Shown in pieces: positions 10,708 to 22,750 of a stretch of DNA of 64,000 nucleotides. Position numbers and translations under genes: made by a program. Source of the stretch: Tillus elongatus (Eukaryota; Arthropoda; Insecta; Coleoptera; Cleridae); NCBI GenBank assembly GCA_964006375.1, contig OZ023265.1, forward strand, positions 164,326,118-164,390,117. The letters run 5' to 3'. The first letter of the stretch is position 1. The number at the start of each line of letters is the position of its first letter. The notes beneath the pieces were generated by a model, which was not told where the DNA came from, ran no database searches, and worked only from the letters and a program-made list of their open reading frames with translations.

Positions 10708-12565
10708 GAAAGAAACCCAACAACCAGCCCTACCCCTCCACGGTTCCGTTACCAAACCTCCTCGACTTCGAAATAAAAGCCGTGACGGTCTTCCATTGGA
10801 CGGAAACTACCTGGCTCCTCTGCAGAGTACTCGAACCTAACAATTCTGTCCAAAGACGCCCAAAAGCCTCGCATTAACACAGGTGGTGGTAAGACCTTTC
10901 TTCAGTCTCTCCGTATTCTTGGCAAATGGGATCCCTCTCGACACCTACCAATGTGAGTTGTCTTCTGAGAGCACAGTGTCCGTCAGCACCCAGATGATGC
11001 GGCGAAGCGCAGAAAAACTCCTGTTTCTGTTTGGCCTCTCCACGAAATCCCACGCCTGCCTACAGCCACCGATCGACCTACAGTGCTTCTCCATGGCCTC
11101 CTTGGTCCATTTATCTAGAGCGTCGGAGACCACCTTCCTACTTTATAGCAGGTTTTGGGCCACAGAACGGCCGCCGGGAACCAAACCTTGCGAGGTCATT
11201 CGCCACTTCATTCCCCGCTACGCGACAGTGTCCCGAAACCCACACAAGTTGTACCTCCTTTGTCCTGAACAGTCCCGTAAGAGCGTCAGCGCACTCCTGA
11301 ACCAGCGTTGACCTAATTCTGGGCATGCAGACTGCCCGAAGGACCGCCTGACTGTCTGAGCAAAGATATACACATTTCTCAAGGCTCATCCTCACGTCCT
11401 GTCGATTAGCTACAAACATAATAGCGTAGACCTCTGTTTAAAATGCCGTGGTGTATGCGCCCAGAGCACAATTCTTGCGCACCCCCAGGCTATTGATGTT
11501 ATTTCCGGCCCGGAGGTGTGTTGCTCCTCCAGCCGTGATCCGTTGGTAAAACAGACCAGGCTAGTAGGCTGGAAATCAACTTCATCTTCCCTCCACTGAT
11601 CCTCGCTGTGGATTTCTGAGGGTACATGTCCTAGTCAGCCTAATATAGTCCCCTACCTTGGTGGTGGAAATTGAAATTTCCTTTTCCTCCTCCTTGGCAA
11701 CTTTTACGTGTCCGGTTATTGCGCCCTCTCCACACCAGTTTCCAGAGTCATAGCCTTCCTTCTGATACAGGCGGGAAGCGGTGGCAGCATAAGCAAGACA
11801 TCTAGCGCCGGTGAGGGTGTAGTCTTCATAGCGCCGGTGATACCCAAACTTGCCAGCCTTTGAAGTTTGGCCAGCTTCCGGGTAGCAGTTTGGTTCACAC
11901 CACACCACCAGACCACTGCTACCCTAAAGGACCCTGAGTGGCCTGACGATCGCAGTGTAAATCCAATTACGGATCCTAGGATTAAGGCTCCAGGTTCTTC
12001 CTATCCCACGGCGCAACTGCCAGAGGGTCGCTACTCCCTTCCTCACTACTCATTCTATTTGCGACCCCCATGATAGTTTAAAGTCCAGGACTACCCTCAG
12101 ATATTTGACCTCCCGCAAAGGTTTTCCAAACATCATTGGCGCCCTGAACCCCTCCAGATTTTTCTTCTTGGGAAGATGATCCTCTCCGTCTTCGCTGGGT
12201 TTATGGAGAGTCACAGCTCACCACACCACCTTTCAATTATGCTAAAGGCTGTTTGCATTCACTCACAGACGACGCCGATGAATTTGCTGGTGACTAAGAC
12301 CAGCCAATCATCAGCCTACGCCTGAGCATAGTAGCCATTTTCGGAGAGTCGTTCCATGAGGCTGTCCATGACCCAAACACCATAGATGAGGCGAAACGCA
12401 GCTGCTCTGAGGACAGCCGCCGGTCACTCCAACGTACAGCCTCCGGCCTCTTAAGGTCAGCGAAACTCTCCTGTCCTCCAGCATGCTTGCCACCCAACCT
12501 ATAAGGGATCGCCTATCCTGTAGGGCGGCACAGACCGTATTATCCCATTCCCGTTCACCCATAAC
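10708..12565 (-). pseudogene. R1/LOA-type LINE ORF2, RT end to RNase H
   Basis: On the minus strand, in order: an RT palm segment (SMLEDRRVSLTLRGRR, then TGGCPQSS for the usual GCPQG), a YADD-like box with neighbours of the type ADDWLVLVTS in another frame, and a connection region (WWCGVNQTATRKLAKLQRLA, SLGITGAMKTTPSPALDVLL). Then comes an RNase H domain at 11138-11419 (YLCSDSQAVLRAV with the active-site Asp; GHCRVAGNEVANDLAR) and a C-terminal segment (DALDKWTKEAMEKH, GGCRQAWDFV). Intact relatives run past 1,000 residues; here the endonuclease is missing and several frameshifts break the frame. Clade choice between R1 and LOA is by feel of the motifs; the RNase H domain is clear. Confidence 0.75.
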
Positions 12566-14469
12566 TCTCTGTTATTTTTTGTTGTTGTGAATTTTGAGGT
12601 GATACTGGCATGTGCTGCAGTTTCCCACCACAGTGTCCAAGACGGTCTTTTAAAATAACTCTTTTTGGACGAAACGAACCAGTTTCATCTAATCTATCAT
12701 AAATATTTTTAATTGTGATCGGGCTGTTTTATGTTTGAATGTTTTTCAGCATACATTCTGCACGCCTCCTGTCCATTAAAATTTGCTTGGGCATAAAACC
12801 TAACCATAGCTTACATTGCTTTGCCTATTAGAGAAACACTTATATCGAGGCTTATGACACGACTTTCACATAAATGGTCATAATTTTGTTTATGACAGAC
12901 GCCTACTATGCGATAATAAAAAAAGATCTGAAAACTATTATGAAGAATGTGTGGCTGCTACTTCAGAAACCGTAAATATTTTTCCGGTTTATTTTAGCGT
13001 CATTCAACAAGGACACCTTTTTGTTGATAAAATGCAAGATAATACTGTTTTCTAATCAAAAGATTCCTGGAGGTTCCAACAAGGAAGTGTGAGTATTTGT
13101 AAAACGTAAATGGTACAGAAAACACCGCTCTTTCCCCATTAGTCAAATTGGGAACGAATTATTTTTTATCTCTAATGGAAAAGTCATCTCTATCTATTTT
13201 CAATTTAAATAATATTCTGAATATCAAGGAAAATCTAAACTTATTTTCTCACTTTAACACCCGCTATCTTTTTATTTAATCTTGACTTTTAAGCTAAGGT
13301 AGATTGTAATATTTTAATTCCAAGAATCTCCTGTTTCTTTGTATACTTTTCGATCACAATTTAAACCATTTTAATTAACCCGCTACTTTATCGCTACATT
13401 TTTTTAAATAATTTTTAGGTTCTCTTGTACATATTGTGAGGTAAAATAGAGTGACAAAGAAACTAGAAAAGATAAGAGATAGAAAGAGAGAGAGAGAGAA
13501 GGACTAAGAGCGGTTGTCTAGAATAGTGAGAGAGGTAGTGTCAATATTTAGGCAACACATGAGTTCACTTAGACTGTTTGATCTTGGCAATGATAAATAT
13601 TTTAAGAAGCTTTTAGCGGCATTTTATAACCACTAATGCATATCTGTTTACCCACTGTTTCTAATTAGTACAACTCAAACAGAAGATTGACTTGTCAGTT
13701 TGAAGAGAGAACTCTCTCAGCTTCAATAATCATCATGCACTAAGTGCCATATCTACATACAAACAGGTTTAAAACTAGATACATATACATGTTTAATACT
13801 AAGCAGGTGAAGATGACAAAAATCGAAAAATTTGGCCAACAGAGAATCTTAGCTTCGATTTAACCCTTGGTTAGGCGGGTCACTTAACGTAACGCGCTTA
13901 CGGGCGGGGGGTCCAGCAGACACCCGGCTAATAATCACATTATCGCTGTTTTCTAAGAATTTATGTTGTAATCTATTTATATTAATTGGTATAAAGCTTA
14001 TTAAACCCATTGTAGAGAAGGTTCTTGTTAAAAACTGGATATTATATTCCATTCTTTGTAAATACAAAATTACCAAGCCAATTTCCCATTAGACACCTCC
14101 CGTTTTATATATGTCTGATAATTGTTATTGAATTCCAAGAATGTGAAACAACACTTGTTTTTGTGTATTTTTTTAAAGATAAGCTGTAAATGCCAATACT
14201 TGAAAATACCAACCGACCCTCAATAAATCTAGTTATATCTATCTATCTGGCTATAAAGAAACAGCTTGTATTTGAAGGTTTGATGAATTCCAGAAGAATT
14301 TATGCTAATCCTCATTCTCATTACATACAAAGGGCTCGCCTCTACTGTAAAATTCGCCTTCATACGCACAGAATGAAACAATATAGGTAAACGATTTTGT
14401 AGAGGAATTTATTTTCACAAATGAAACTGAAGAAAAGTAGAATAATGATGTACGAATAAAGTAACTGGT
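12566..14469. other. Long stretch without recognised features
   Basis: AT-rich DNA with no gene, transposon protein or repeat of this window recognised. A short GA-rich run (GAAAGAGAGAGAGAGAGAAG) lies near 13481-13501. Small open frames at 13849-14076 and 14190-14390 show no motif. A GC-richer patch near 13880-13925 is unexplained. Confidence 0.35.
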
Positions 14470-14705
14470 AGGTGGTAGTGGACTTTTTCTTTACGTGACA
14501 GCAAAGGATTCTTTCACGCCCGAGGAGGTACCACCCCTTACATCAAGTGGAGTCCCAACGGGCATTTACGGTTCTGGTGTATGAGTCGGTTTCCCTTGTA
14601 AACAAAAATAATGATGGCTCCTCCGTGTACAAAAGATCCCGGAGATAAAATACCGCTCCATTCGAATCTCCGGGAGAGGGGTGTGCAGTAGGCGCCGGCA
14701 TCAAG
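14470..14705 (+). other. Probable 5' leader of the LINE at 14.7-16.6 kb
   Basis: GC-richer than its surroundings, directly upstream of the endonuclease coding start. Contains GTACCACCCCTTACATCAAG and GAATCTCCGGGAGAGGGG. No other copy is in the window to confirm the boundary, so this is inference from position and base composition. Confidence 0.35.
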
Positions 14706-16562
14706 ATTTAACATATTCTTCTCGAATATATGTGGCCTAAATTCTAACCTGAACTCCGCCCACCATTTCCTTGAGGCTAATAGGCCTCAACTCCTCTTCC
14801 TCACTGAAACCCAAATCAGTGCTAAACAGCCACTAATCACCTTAATTTCCCGGGGTATGAACGCCTTACTTCCTTTATATTGCATGGAGGACTGTGCGCA
14901 TAGGTCCGTAGCAATCTACCCTGCACCACACTCCCCAATTTGGAAGCTGGAAGAAAAGACATACTTTGGATGAAACTCTCTCAGGGCTGCAACTAAATTC
15001 ATTTGTTGCATTTACCGGTCGCCCTCTGACAACAACTTTGTCCAGCTCTTCGACTACCTTTCTGAAATAACCGTCCATCTGATTTCTGAATATACTTCCT
15101 CCGAGGTCACTACTCTTGGTGACTTCCATGTCCATCATAAGGAATGGCTAGGATCTTCAAAAACCGATCCACAAGGGAGAGCAGCGGAAGCCTTCGTAGT
15201 CAGCAATTCTTCAGCCAATATGGTTCAGCAACCTACTTACTTTCCTCGCATCCCAACACACAGCTCAAATCCCTTGGATCTGCTTCTTACTACAAAACCT
15301 GAACGCTATAAGACATCAGTTACCGCCTCCTTGGTCGCTCAGACCACGGCATGGTCACTGCTTCCTGCGCACTGCAACCCGAGGTCACACAGTCATCACA
15401 CCCACGTATCGTTTGGCACTACAACTGGGACGAAATGCGGGATTACTTTTCCTCATTTCCATGGGCGTCTGTCCGCTTCTCTCATCCTGCTGGCATGGAA
15501 TTATTAATCCACGTACACAGAAAACCTCTTCAGCCACTCAAAAGCGCTGGTTCTCTAAATCCTGTGACAAGACCAGACTTGAAAAGGTCAAAGCTCACAA
15601 AACGCTTCTACACAATCCCAGTCAAGAAAACCGCCAAGCATGTTCGCATTTTTTCTGAGGCAAAAAACTGGTTTATAAACCACATCAAAGACAATGTCCT
15701 CTCAAGCTCCAACGGCAGCAAACCCTTCTGGACTTTTGCTAAATCTATTACAATAATTTCTGCAAGAGCACGTTTTCACCTCTTGTTTCAGGGGATGAAA
15801 TTATTTCGACCGCCCTGGACAAGGGTGAACTTTTTGCCTCGTTGTTCGCCGGCAATTATGCTCTCAACCCACCTTCAAATGTTCAACCACCAACAGTCCC
15901 CAATGTCGCGCATAAAATGATGGATATTATTTTTAAAACTAAAAAAGTACGAATGGTGCTCTCTTCTCTTAATACCAGGAAAGCCTCTGGCCTTGACGAG
16001 ATCCCAGCAATTGTACTCAAAAAATCCGCACCAGAAGTTGCTCCTGTCCTGACTCGTCTGTTTCAGACATCTTACAATAGAGGCATATTCCCTAGTAACT
16101 GGAAAACTGCTCGAGTACAACCGGTCCCGAACAAAGGATCCAAAGCGCTTCCTAGCAACTACAGGCCTATTTCTTCCCTTCCAGTCGTCGCTTAAGTGAT
16201 GGGAAAGTATATAAACACCGAATTACTAAAATGACTTGAAAAACACAGTCTAATCCACGACAGGCAGTATGGATGCCGACCTCCTTTCCTTTGTCACCCT
16301 TTCTTGGAACAGGTCTATGGAACTACACGGTGAATCCCAGATTGTCGCTCTAGACATATTCAAAGCATTCGACCAGGTCTGGCACGCAGCGCTGCTTAAT
16401 AAACTTCCGGCCTTCCTCTCCAACCGGAGCCTTTCTCTTGTCGTGGACGGCCACTCCTCTAAACTGTATCCAATTAATGCAAGAGTCCCTCAAGGTTCAG
16501 CTTTAGCCCCTACTTTGTTTCTTCTCCACATCAATGACCTCTTCTCTAGCACATCCAACCCA
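14706..16562 (+). pseudogene. Jockey/CR1-type LINE ORF2, endonuclease plus RT (copy 2)
   Basis: The most complete LINE of the window. The APE endonuclease begins near 14708 (FSNICGLNSNLNSAHHFLEA, then LLFLTETQIS with the catalytic Glu). After a frame change at 15006 it reads CCIYRSPSDNN and GDFHVHHKEW, where His replaces the Asn of the usual GDFNAH. LDLLLTT follows. RT parts are NTRKASGLDEIPAIVLKK, TSYNRGIFPSNWKTARVQPV, NYRPIS, motif A ALDIFKAFDQVWHAALL and motif B PQGSALAPTLF. The enzyme nicks target DNA and primes reverse transcription. Two internal deletions (after HDRQYG and after NKLPA) and several frameshifts disable it. The YADD box and everything 3' are lost at the junction with an A-module piece at about 16562. 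Confidence 0.85.
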
Positions 16563-17531
16563 TATGTCTCTCTAATGCAAGCAGGTATTAATCTGGTTAC
16601 CGGTATATCCTATATAGTAGAAACAATGTACCATATTTTATCAAAATAACTTGCTGTTTGAAAGCGTACAAAAATTTTCCGAAAGTAAACTTAAAATGTT
16701 TCCGAGAAAACTGGTTTCCCATCCAACAAACCTTGGGTTAATAGAAAATTGAGTTATTGCAATTTGAAGTATTTAATGAAAATTCGATACGAAAAGACAC
16801 TTACTGCCTCCTGATTTTTTTTCTTACAAACATGCATCATAGTTCGATAAAAAATGCAAAGATGCAAAAATGCAATAATATAAGTGGTTCGAAAAAAATT
16901 TGTAGCTATCACCAACGACTTCTGGGCGACCTGTGATTGTTAAAATTTGATAAGATGCAGCTCAAGACACCCTATAATTAACGTATACAACATTTTCTCG
17001 CATCTTTTATAATAACAATTATATTGAGCGTTACCGTAGAAATTCGTCACCTGTATATATGTAAACGGATAAAAACTGAATGTGAATCAAAAGTCGCGGT
17101 CTCTGCATTAACGAATTAGTTAAAAATTATAAACCGTTAACCCATAAACTTAATTAAAACTACTATTTTTTTTGGAAATATTTTAGTAGAATGAAGAACA
17201 ATGACGGTTGAAGCTGAAACTTAAGGGGTTGCTGAACACTCTTCTTGCGACGTTTTCTTTACATAACAGGTATTGAAGCTGAAACTTAAGGGTTTGCAGA
17301 ACCCCTTTTTTTCTTTAAATGACAATAACGTTTTTATCTTTAAACTTACAGATTTAAATTTTGGTACATGGTTCACTGTTTATAATACAAACACGCGTAT
17401 ACAAAATTTATATATATAATTGAAACTGACCCTGGATATGGGTTCTAGTTCGCGCTCATTTGAAGAAATTTATTCAAAATTGAAAAGTTGTGATCTCCTC
17501 ATTAGTGGATTTTTTAAAGAAAATTCACTAT
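16563..17531 (+). mobile_element. Composite repeat A(right half)-C-B, copy 5
   Basis: Starts inside the A interior (GCAAGCAGGTATTAATCTGG) and passes its right end near 16815. It continues through C (CATGCATCATAGTTCGATAA, ACCAACGACTTCTGG) and a shortened B. In place of the long (TA)n of other copies there is only TTTATATATATAATTGAAAC near 17408, so this copy shows the unexpanded state. Ends with TTAGTGGATTTTTTAAAG. Confidence 0.65.
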
Positions 17532-17945
17532 AAATCCAAATGCACTTGGTAACACGTCGCAGTAGATTTTATTTTTTAAAGCTCTACGTGTGTATGTATG
17601 TGGTAATGATCTTTAGTTTATATCTAGTGGTCACCACAATACTTATCTGGGGATAATGAAATATGCCCTGTGAAGTTTTTATCAAGCGTTTTCGTCACTT
17701 CTTACCTAAACAAGATGCTTCAGCAAAAGCCAAGCGAAAATAGGGACTTTATGTCGTTAAGATATTAAGTGTCTAAAAGATGCGGCACTTTGAGATAATT
17801 GTTCTCTTTGCCAATTGGTGATTTTCAAAAAACGAAAAAGCTGCAATATAAAAATTTGCTGGAGAGACGAGATAGTTTCTAATTACCAACAAGATGGCGT
17901 TAATGCAATACATTTAACGATTAAGCAAGACTACCTTTAGATATT
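17532..17945. other. No recognisable feature
   Basis: Unique-looking AT-rich DNA between composite copies. Confidence 0.35.
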
Positions 17946-18078
17946 TTAGTGAAAATTTATTTAAAAAAAATTCACTAATAGAGAGGTATCGATGGTGAGA
18001 CTTTGCAAAAATTCTTTCAAATGAGTGCGAACTAGGACCCCTAGAACCCATATCCGGGATCAGTTTCAATTTTTATAT

Positions 18079-18081
<3 letters not shown>

Positions 18082-18168
<87 letters not shown>
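18082..18168. repeat. (TA)n tract 5
   Basis: TA dinucleotide with one ATACAT near the right end, at the usual B-module site (inverted). Confidence 0.97.
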
Positions 18169-18353
18169 CCCTGTGATAACTCAAAAAATAACTAACCGAT
18201 TTCGATGAAACTTGGCAAGTGCCTTTCTTTTATTAATGGCTTGGATGAGTTCGTTAGCCAGAAAAATCTGACGGGGTTTTTCAAAAAAAATCTGAGTTTT
18301 CTTTCGAAAAAAATTTTTTTCTCCGAAAGTAACAAAGCTGTTTTAATGAAATT

Positions 18354-18740
<387 letters not shown>

Positions 18741-18792
18741 AGTGATGAGCTCTAAGAGTTTAAATGTATTTGATGATGGTCAAAATGCATCT
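18741..18792 (+). ncRNA. Decayed hammerhead/retrozyme remnant
   Basis: GTGATGAGCTCTAAGAG resembles the CUGANGA plus stem II of the 6.3-kb ribozymes (first base changed, GAAA lost). Further on, AATGCATCTAGTCTCACATA is almost identical to the sequence just after those ribozymes. The catalytic GAAA and stem I partners are gone, so it should be inactive. Confidence 0.5.
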
Positions 18793-19520
18793 AGTCTCAC
18801 ATACCACTAATCTCTTAATTTGTATGCATTTCTTAAATAACACATATGTTTATGGTTCAGATATGGCAAGACAATATATAGTGAAGTGTAACTCATATAT
18901 TCTCACAACACCCACTTTATTTAGCATCGATATCTCATAATCTTTAACCACGGCAATAAATACGAGTGTTGAATAAATTTATCCCCTCATATTAGCAAAT
19001 TATTCTATCGGATAGATGAAAGATAAGAGAAACAATGTTATAAGTTCTGATCATGAATTAATGGCGTTATTATGCAAGCAAGCGGCAAAATATCGACACC
19101 GCATTTGAATAACAAATTTCAAAAGCACACACACATACATACCCATATATACAGTGCAATTTTCAAATAGCTAATGATAAGTTAAGAGTTAATCAGATAC
19201 AAACTGATTGTCTCTCACTATTATCAAGAGTCTCCAGATATGATCAGCCGAGAAACAGGTATGAGATGAAACTTGGAGGGCGAGTCAGAGTCTGATACAT
19301 CCTCTATAAGGGAACGTCTACATATTTGAACGCGTCTTCTATGGGTTGGCCCCCAATGATAAAAACTTTGCGTGTATTATATCACCACAGTGTATTAAAT
19401 AGATTACACTGGGTCTGAAAAGCCATCTTAGTGAATAGTTTGTTAAGACACATTTTCTTTGCAATTTGTTAAATATAAGCTATATCGAATCAACATAATG
19501 AAATTAGGATAACTTAAGAT
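18793..19520. other. No recognisable feature
   Basis: AT-rich DNA, including a short CA/TA-rich patch near 19120-19155. No coding signal. Confidence 0.35.
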
Positions 19521-21024
19521 TTTTTATTTATTTCAACAACACACCACAAGGGCTTACAGCCTAAATACTATCGTACCGTGGGTGTCGACAATGAGGAAAG
19601 AGGCAACTTGTTAATTCTGGACTTGAAGGTTTGGAGGAGAAGGAAAAACATGTGCCGGCAAGGAATTCCACAACTTGGAAGTCCTCGGGACAAAAGATCG
19701 GGCATAACAAGATGTTCTATGTTTGGTGACCTGGACAGTAAAATGGTACAGATCTGGTAGATCTGTTGGGGACAGCAGGTGGAGGAACTATGGAAGAAAG
19801 CTCCTCTGAGCAGAGCTTGTGCAGATATCTATAAAATAGAGAGAGGTCACCAACGACGAGTCGGTGGGCAATAGATGGCAGCCTTTGGGTGAGGGTAGGG
19901 TGTATAGCTTTCTTCTGAATGGAGTCCAGGATAGCGAGTGTAGAAGCGCTAGCGGCACCCCAGATGTGGGAGCAGTATTCGAGGTTTGGCCTTATTTTTG
20001 AAGTATATAAGGTATAGAGATTAGCTGGTGAAAAGTATTTTCGAGCCCGGAAGAGGAAACCGATCCTCATCTAATTGAGCTAAAGAGACAGGCTTAGAAT
20101 ATTGTATATTTGAGTGACGGGTGCTGTCGTCCGCGTAACTGTGAACTGGGCTGGATGTGCTAGAGATGAGGTCATTGATGTGGAGAAGAAACAAAGTAGG
20201 GGCTAAAGCTAAACCTTGAGGGACTATTGCATTAATTGGATACAGTTTAGAGCAATGGTCAGCCACGACAACGAAAAAACTCCAGTTGGAGAGGAAATTT
20301 GCTGTCGAGGTACAGAGTTTTGGTGATAGGCCATAGGCCAGCAGTTTATTAAGCAGCGCTGCGTGCCAAACCTAGTCGAATGCTTTGGATATGTCTATAG
20401 CGACAATCTGGGATTCACCATGTAGATCCATAGAGTTGTTCCAAGATTGGGTGACAAAGGAAAGGAGGTCGGCAGTTTATCTGCGCTGGCGGAATCTATA
20501 CTGCATGTCGTGGATTAGATTGTGTTTTTCAAGAAATCTTAGTAATTTGGTGTTTATATACTTTTTCATCACTTTAGAGACGGCTGAAACGAGAGAAAAT
20601 GGCCTGTAGTTGCTAGGAAGCGCTTTGGATCCTTTCATGGGGACGGGTTGTACTCGAGCAGTTTTCCAGTTACTATGGAATATGCCTCTATTGTAAGATG
20701 TCTGAAATAGACAAGTCAAGACAGGAGCAACTTCTGGTGCGCATTTTTTGAGAACAATTGCTGGGATCTCGTTAAGGCCAGAGGCTTTCCTGGTATTAAG
20801 AGAAGAGAGCATCTTCCGTACCTTTTTAGTTTTGAAAATGATATCCTCATTTTACGCGCGACATTGTGGACTATTGGTGGTTGAACATTTGGAGGTGGGT
20901 TGAGAGTAGAATTGCCGGCGAACAACGAGGCAAAAAGTTCAGCCTTGCCCAGGGCGGTAGAAACAATTTCATCCTCTGAGACAAGAGGTGGGAACGTGCT
21001 CTTGCAGAAATTATTCCCAATAGA
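19521..21024 (-). pseudogene. Jockey/CR1-type LINE, RT to 3' end (copy 3)
   Basis: From 5' to 3' on the minus strand: a pre-RT segment (SIGNNFCKSTFPPLVSEDE), an RT start (SSLNTRKASGLNEIPAIVLK, GSKALPSNYRPFSLVSAVSK), then motif B degraded to PQGLALAPTLF. The intact motif C is HSYADDSTRHS. The C-terminal region reads ARKYFSPANLYTLYTSKIRP, NLEYCSHIWGAASASTLAIL and DLSLFYRYLHKLCSEELSS. The 3' end is the family TGGTGTGTTGTTGAAATAAA. Frameshifts and a deletion before QTRHR leave it inactive. Upstream it is cut off by an A-module fragment at about 21030. Confidence 0.82.
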
Positions 21025-21029
21025 TTCAC

Positions 21030-21270
21030 ATATATTCACATTTGAATAGCTCAATTTGCTATTAACCTATAAGGTTGACCAAGAAACGAGTTTTTTCAAG
21101 AACACAATAAAGTTATTTTGATGAAACGTGGCACATTGTTTTTACTATATAGGTTATACTGTTAACCAAATTTGATGCCTGTTTTCTTAAAAAAACACAC
21201 CTATATTTGATATTAACATTTTCATGAAAATTCACTACCATAACGCATTTGCTGCGTCCAGACTTTTTTT
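21030..21270 (+). mobile_element. A module, left-truncated
   Basis: GAATAGCTCAATTTGCTATT, AAACGTGGCACATTG, TTTTTACTATATAGG and the right end GAAAATTCACTACCATAACG, CATTTGCTGCGTCCAGAC. It sits exactly between a LINE fragment and a Penelope fragment. Confidence 0.65.
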
Positions 21271-21274
21271 AACT

Positions 21275-21985
21275 AATGGTGTCAATACGTTAACGTTTCT
21301 TTCATGGGAACACTGGGAAACAGCGAGGTCACATCAAACGATATTAAAACCTCTCCTTTAACCAAGTTAATATTTTTAACTTTATTAATAAATTCAGGTG
21401 AATTTGAGAATGAAAAACTTTTTTGTTTAATAGGCAAGCCTTTAAATTCGTTTGTTAACCATTTCGCTATATTGTACTTCGGGGAATCTATAGCCGAAAC
21501 AATAGGTCTCACCGATTTTATAGATTTTCGGGAGACAATACTTTATAGGAACTTTAGGATTTGAAACTTGTAACTTTTTTGTTAAATCTTTTGTAATAAG
21601 GTTATGACATCTCATTAAATTGTTTTTAACTTCGGAGATCATTTTTGGGAGAGGGTTTCTATTTCGTTTTTTATACGGTCCTGATTCTATTGCGTTATAT
21701 ACTCTTATAATCACTTTTATCTAAAATCACAACCTTATTACCCTTGCCAGCTTTAACATATATTTAGTACACAGGGTTCTTGTTGATTGGGTAACTGACT
21801 TTCAGTAACTTTGTGAATCTATTCACGATTTCTTTGCTCCTTCTTATATCAGATAAAATGTCAAGTTTATCATCTTCACTTTCGTCACAATCACCATAGC
21901 CGCAACTGTGGCGCTGCATTTGAGGACTTGAAGCTCCATCCTTTATCAAGGGCGTAAAATCGCACTTCATCTTGTAATGCTGAAT
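21275..21985 (-). pseudogene. Penelope-like element RT, N-terminal half
   Basis: Minus-strand pieces in order: DDKLDILSDIRRSKEIVNRF, YPINKNPVY, a stop, then KAGKGNKVVILDKSDY (the lysine/glycine/valine block characteristic of Penelope-like RTs). Next are NPLPKMISEVKNNLMRCHNL, VPIKYCLPKIYKIGE, MRPIVSAIDSPKYNIAKWLT and LISFDVTSLFPSVP, which carries the first catalytic Asp of the RT palm. The reading frame changes at least three times. The YVDD half is missing; that half is what survives at 182-572. Penelope-like elements pair this RT with a GIY-YIG endonuclease; none is seen. Confidence 0.85.
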
Positions 21986-22620
21986 AACTTGTCATGGAAA
22001 GAGTTTTGGAAAACTTGCACGTAGCGAGTCTCGCTGGTGATTAGTTATAGAATACAATTGGCTATAGGGTTCATAAATAATTTAGTGTTGTTGGTAACCG
22101 TTTAGTACATCTAGTTTGGTTCATACATGCCGGAACCCTGTTTTTTAATCTCTACGTTCCTTAAGGAATCTCCGACGGTAATACAGGCGAGTCTGTAGGG
22201 GCCTAGCGCTTTAAATTACGGAGAAAGGAATGTTCTACTGTTCTACTCAAAATATATGACACGGTTCGAGATGTGTATCTTTAACTTCTCTGAATTGTAA
22301 ATTTGACCGGCTTATATTTACATCTTTCCGAATAAAATGAACACAACTTTACATTTGTACCTTTTTCACAGACATAACCGTGGTCTCTCTTTTCTTCGTC
22401 TTCGTTCTTGTGGGCCACGCATTTGTATGAAAAAGTTTTGTATCTTTTAGGGTTATGTTTATAAGGAGTGGAAAGGTAGAAGACAATGTATCTATACAAC
22501 CAAGAGTTGTGCACATGTGTTATAAAAATTATGTGAATTTTCATTGGCAGAAGTCGATTGTGTAAATATTTTGGATAAGTTTGTTGATGAAAGACCTATG
22601 GTAATATTGCTGTTTTTAGT
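21986..22620. other. No recognisable feature
   Basis: Non-coding DNA of mixed composition. The 87-codon minus-strand frame at 22281-22544 has no recognisable motif. Confidence 0.35.
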
Positions 22621-22750
22621 GAATCTTTATTAAGAAAATTCATTAATAGAGAGGTATCGATGGTAAGACTTTCGGAAAATTTCTTCAAATGAGCGCGAAT
22701 TAGGGCTCCTGGAACCCATATTCAATGTCCGTTTGAATGTTTATATATAC
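22621..22750 (-). mobile_element. B-module end, inverted variant
   Basis: GAATCTTTATTAAGAAAATT / CATTAATAGAGAGGTATCG, then the inverse GCGCTCATTT block. Shares the AGAGAGGTATCGATGGT variant with 17.99 kb. Confidence 0.55.

Noticed and set aside
10883..11311. 142-codon plus-strand frame
   Set aside because: Shadow of the minus-strand RNase H-bearing LINE; the minus strand carries the recognisable motifs.
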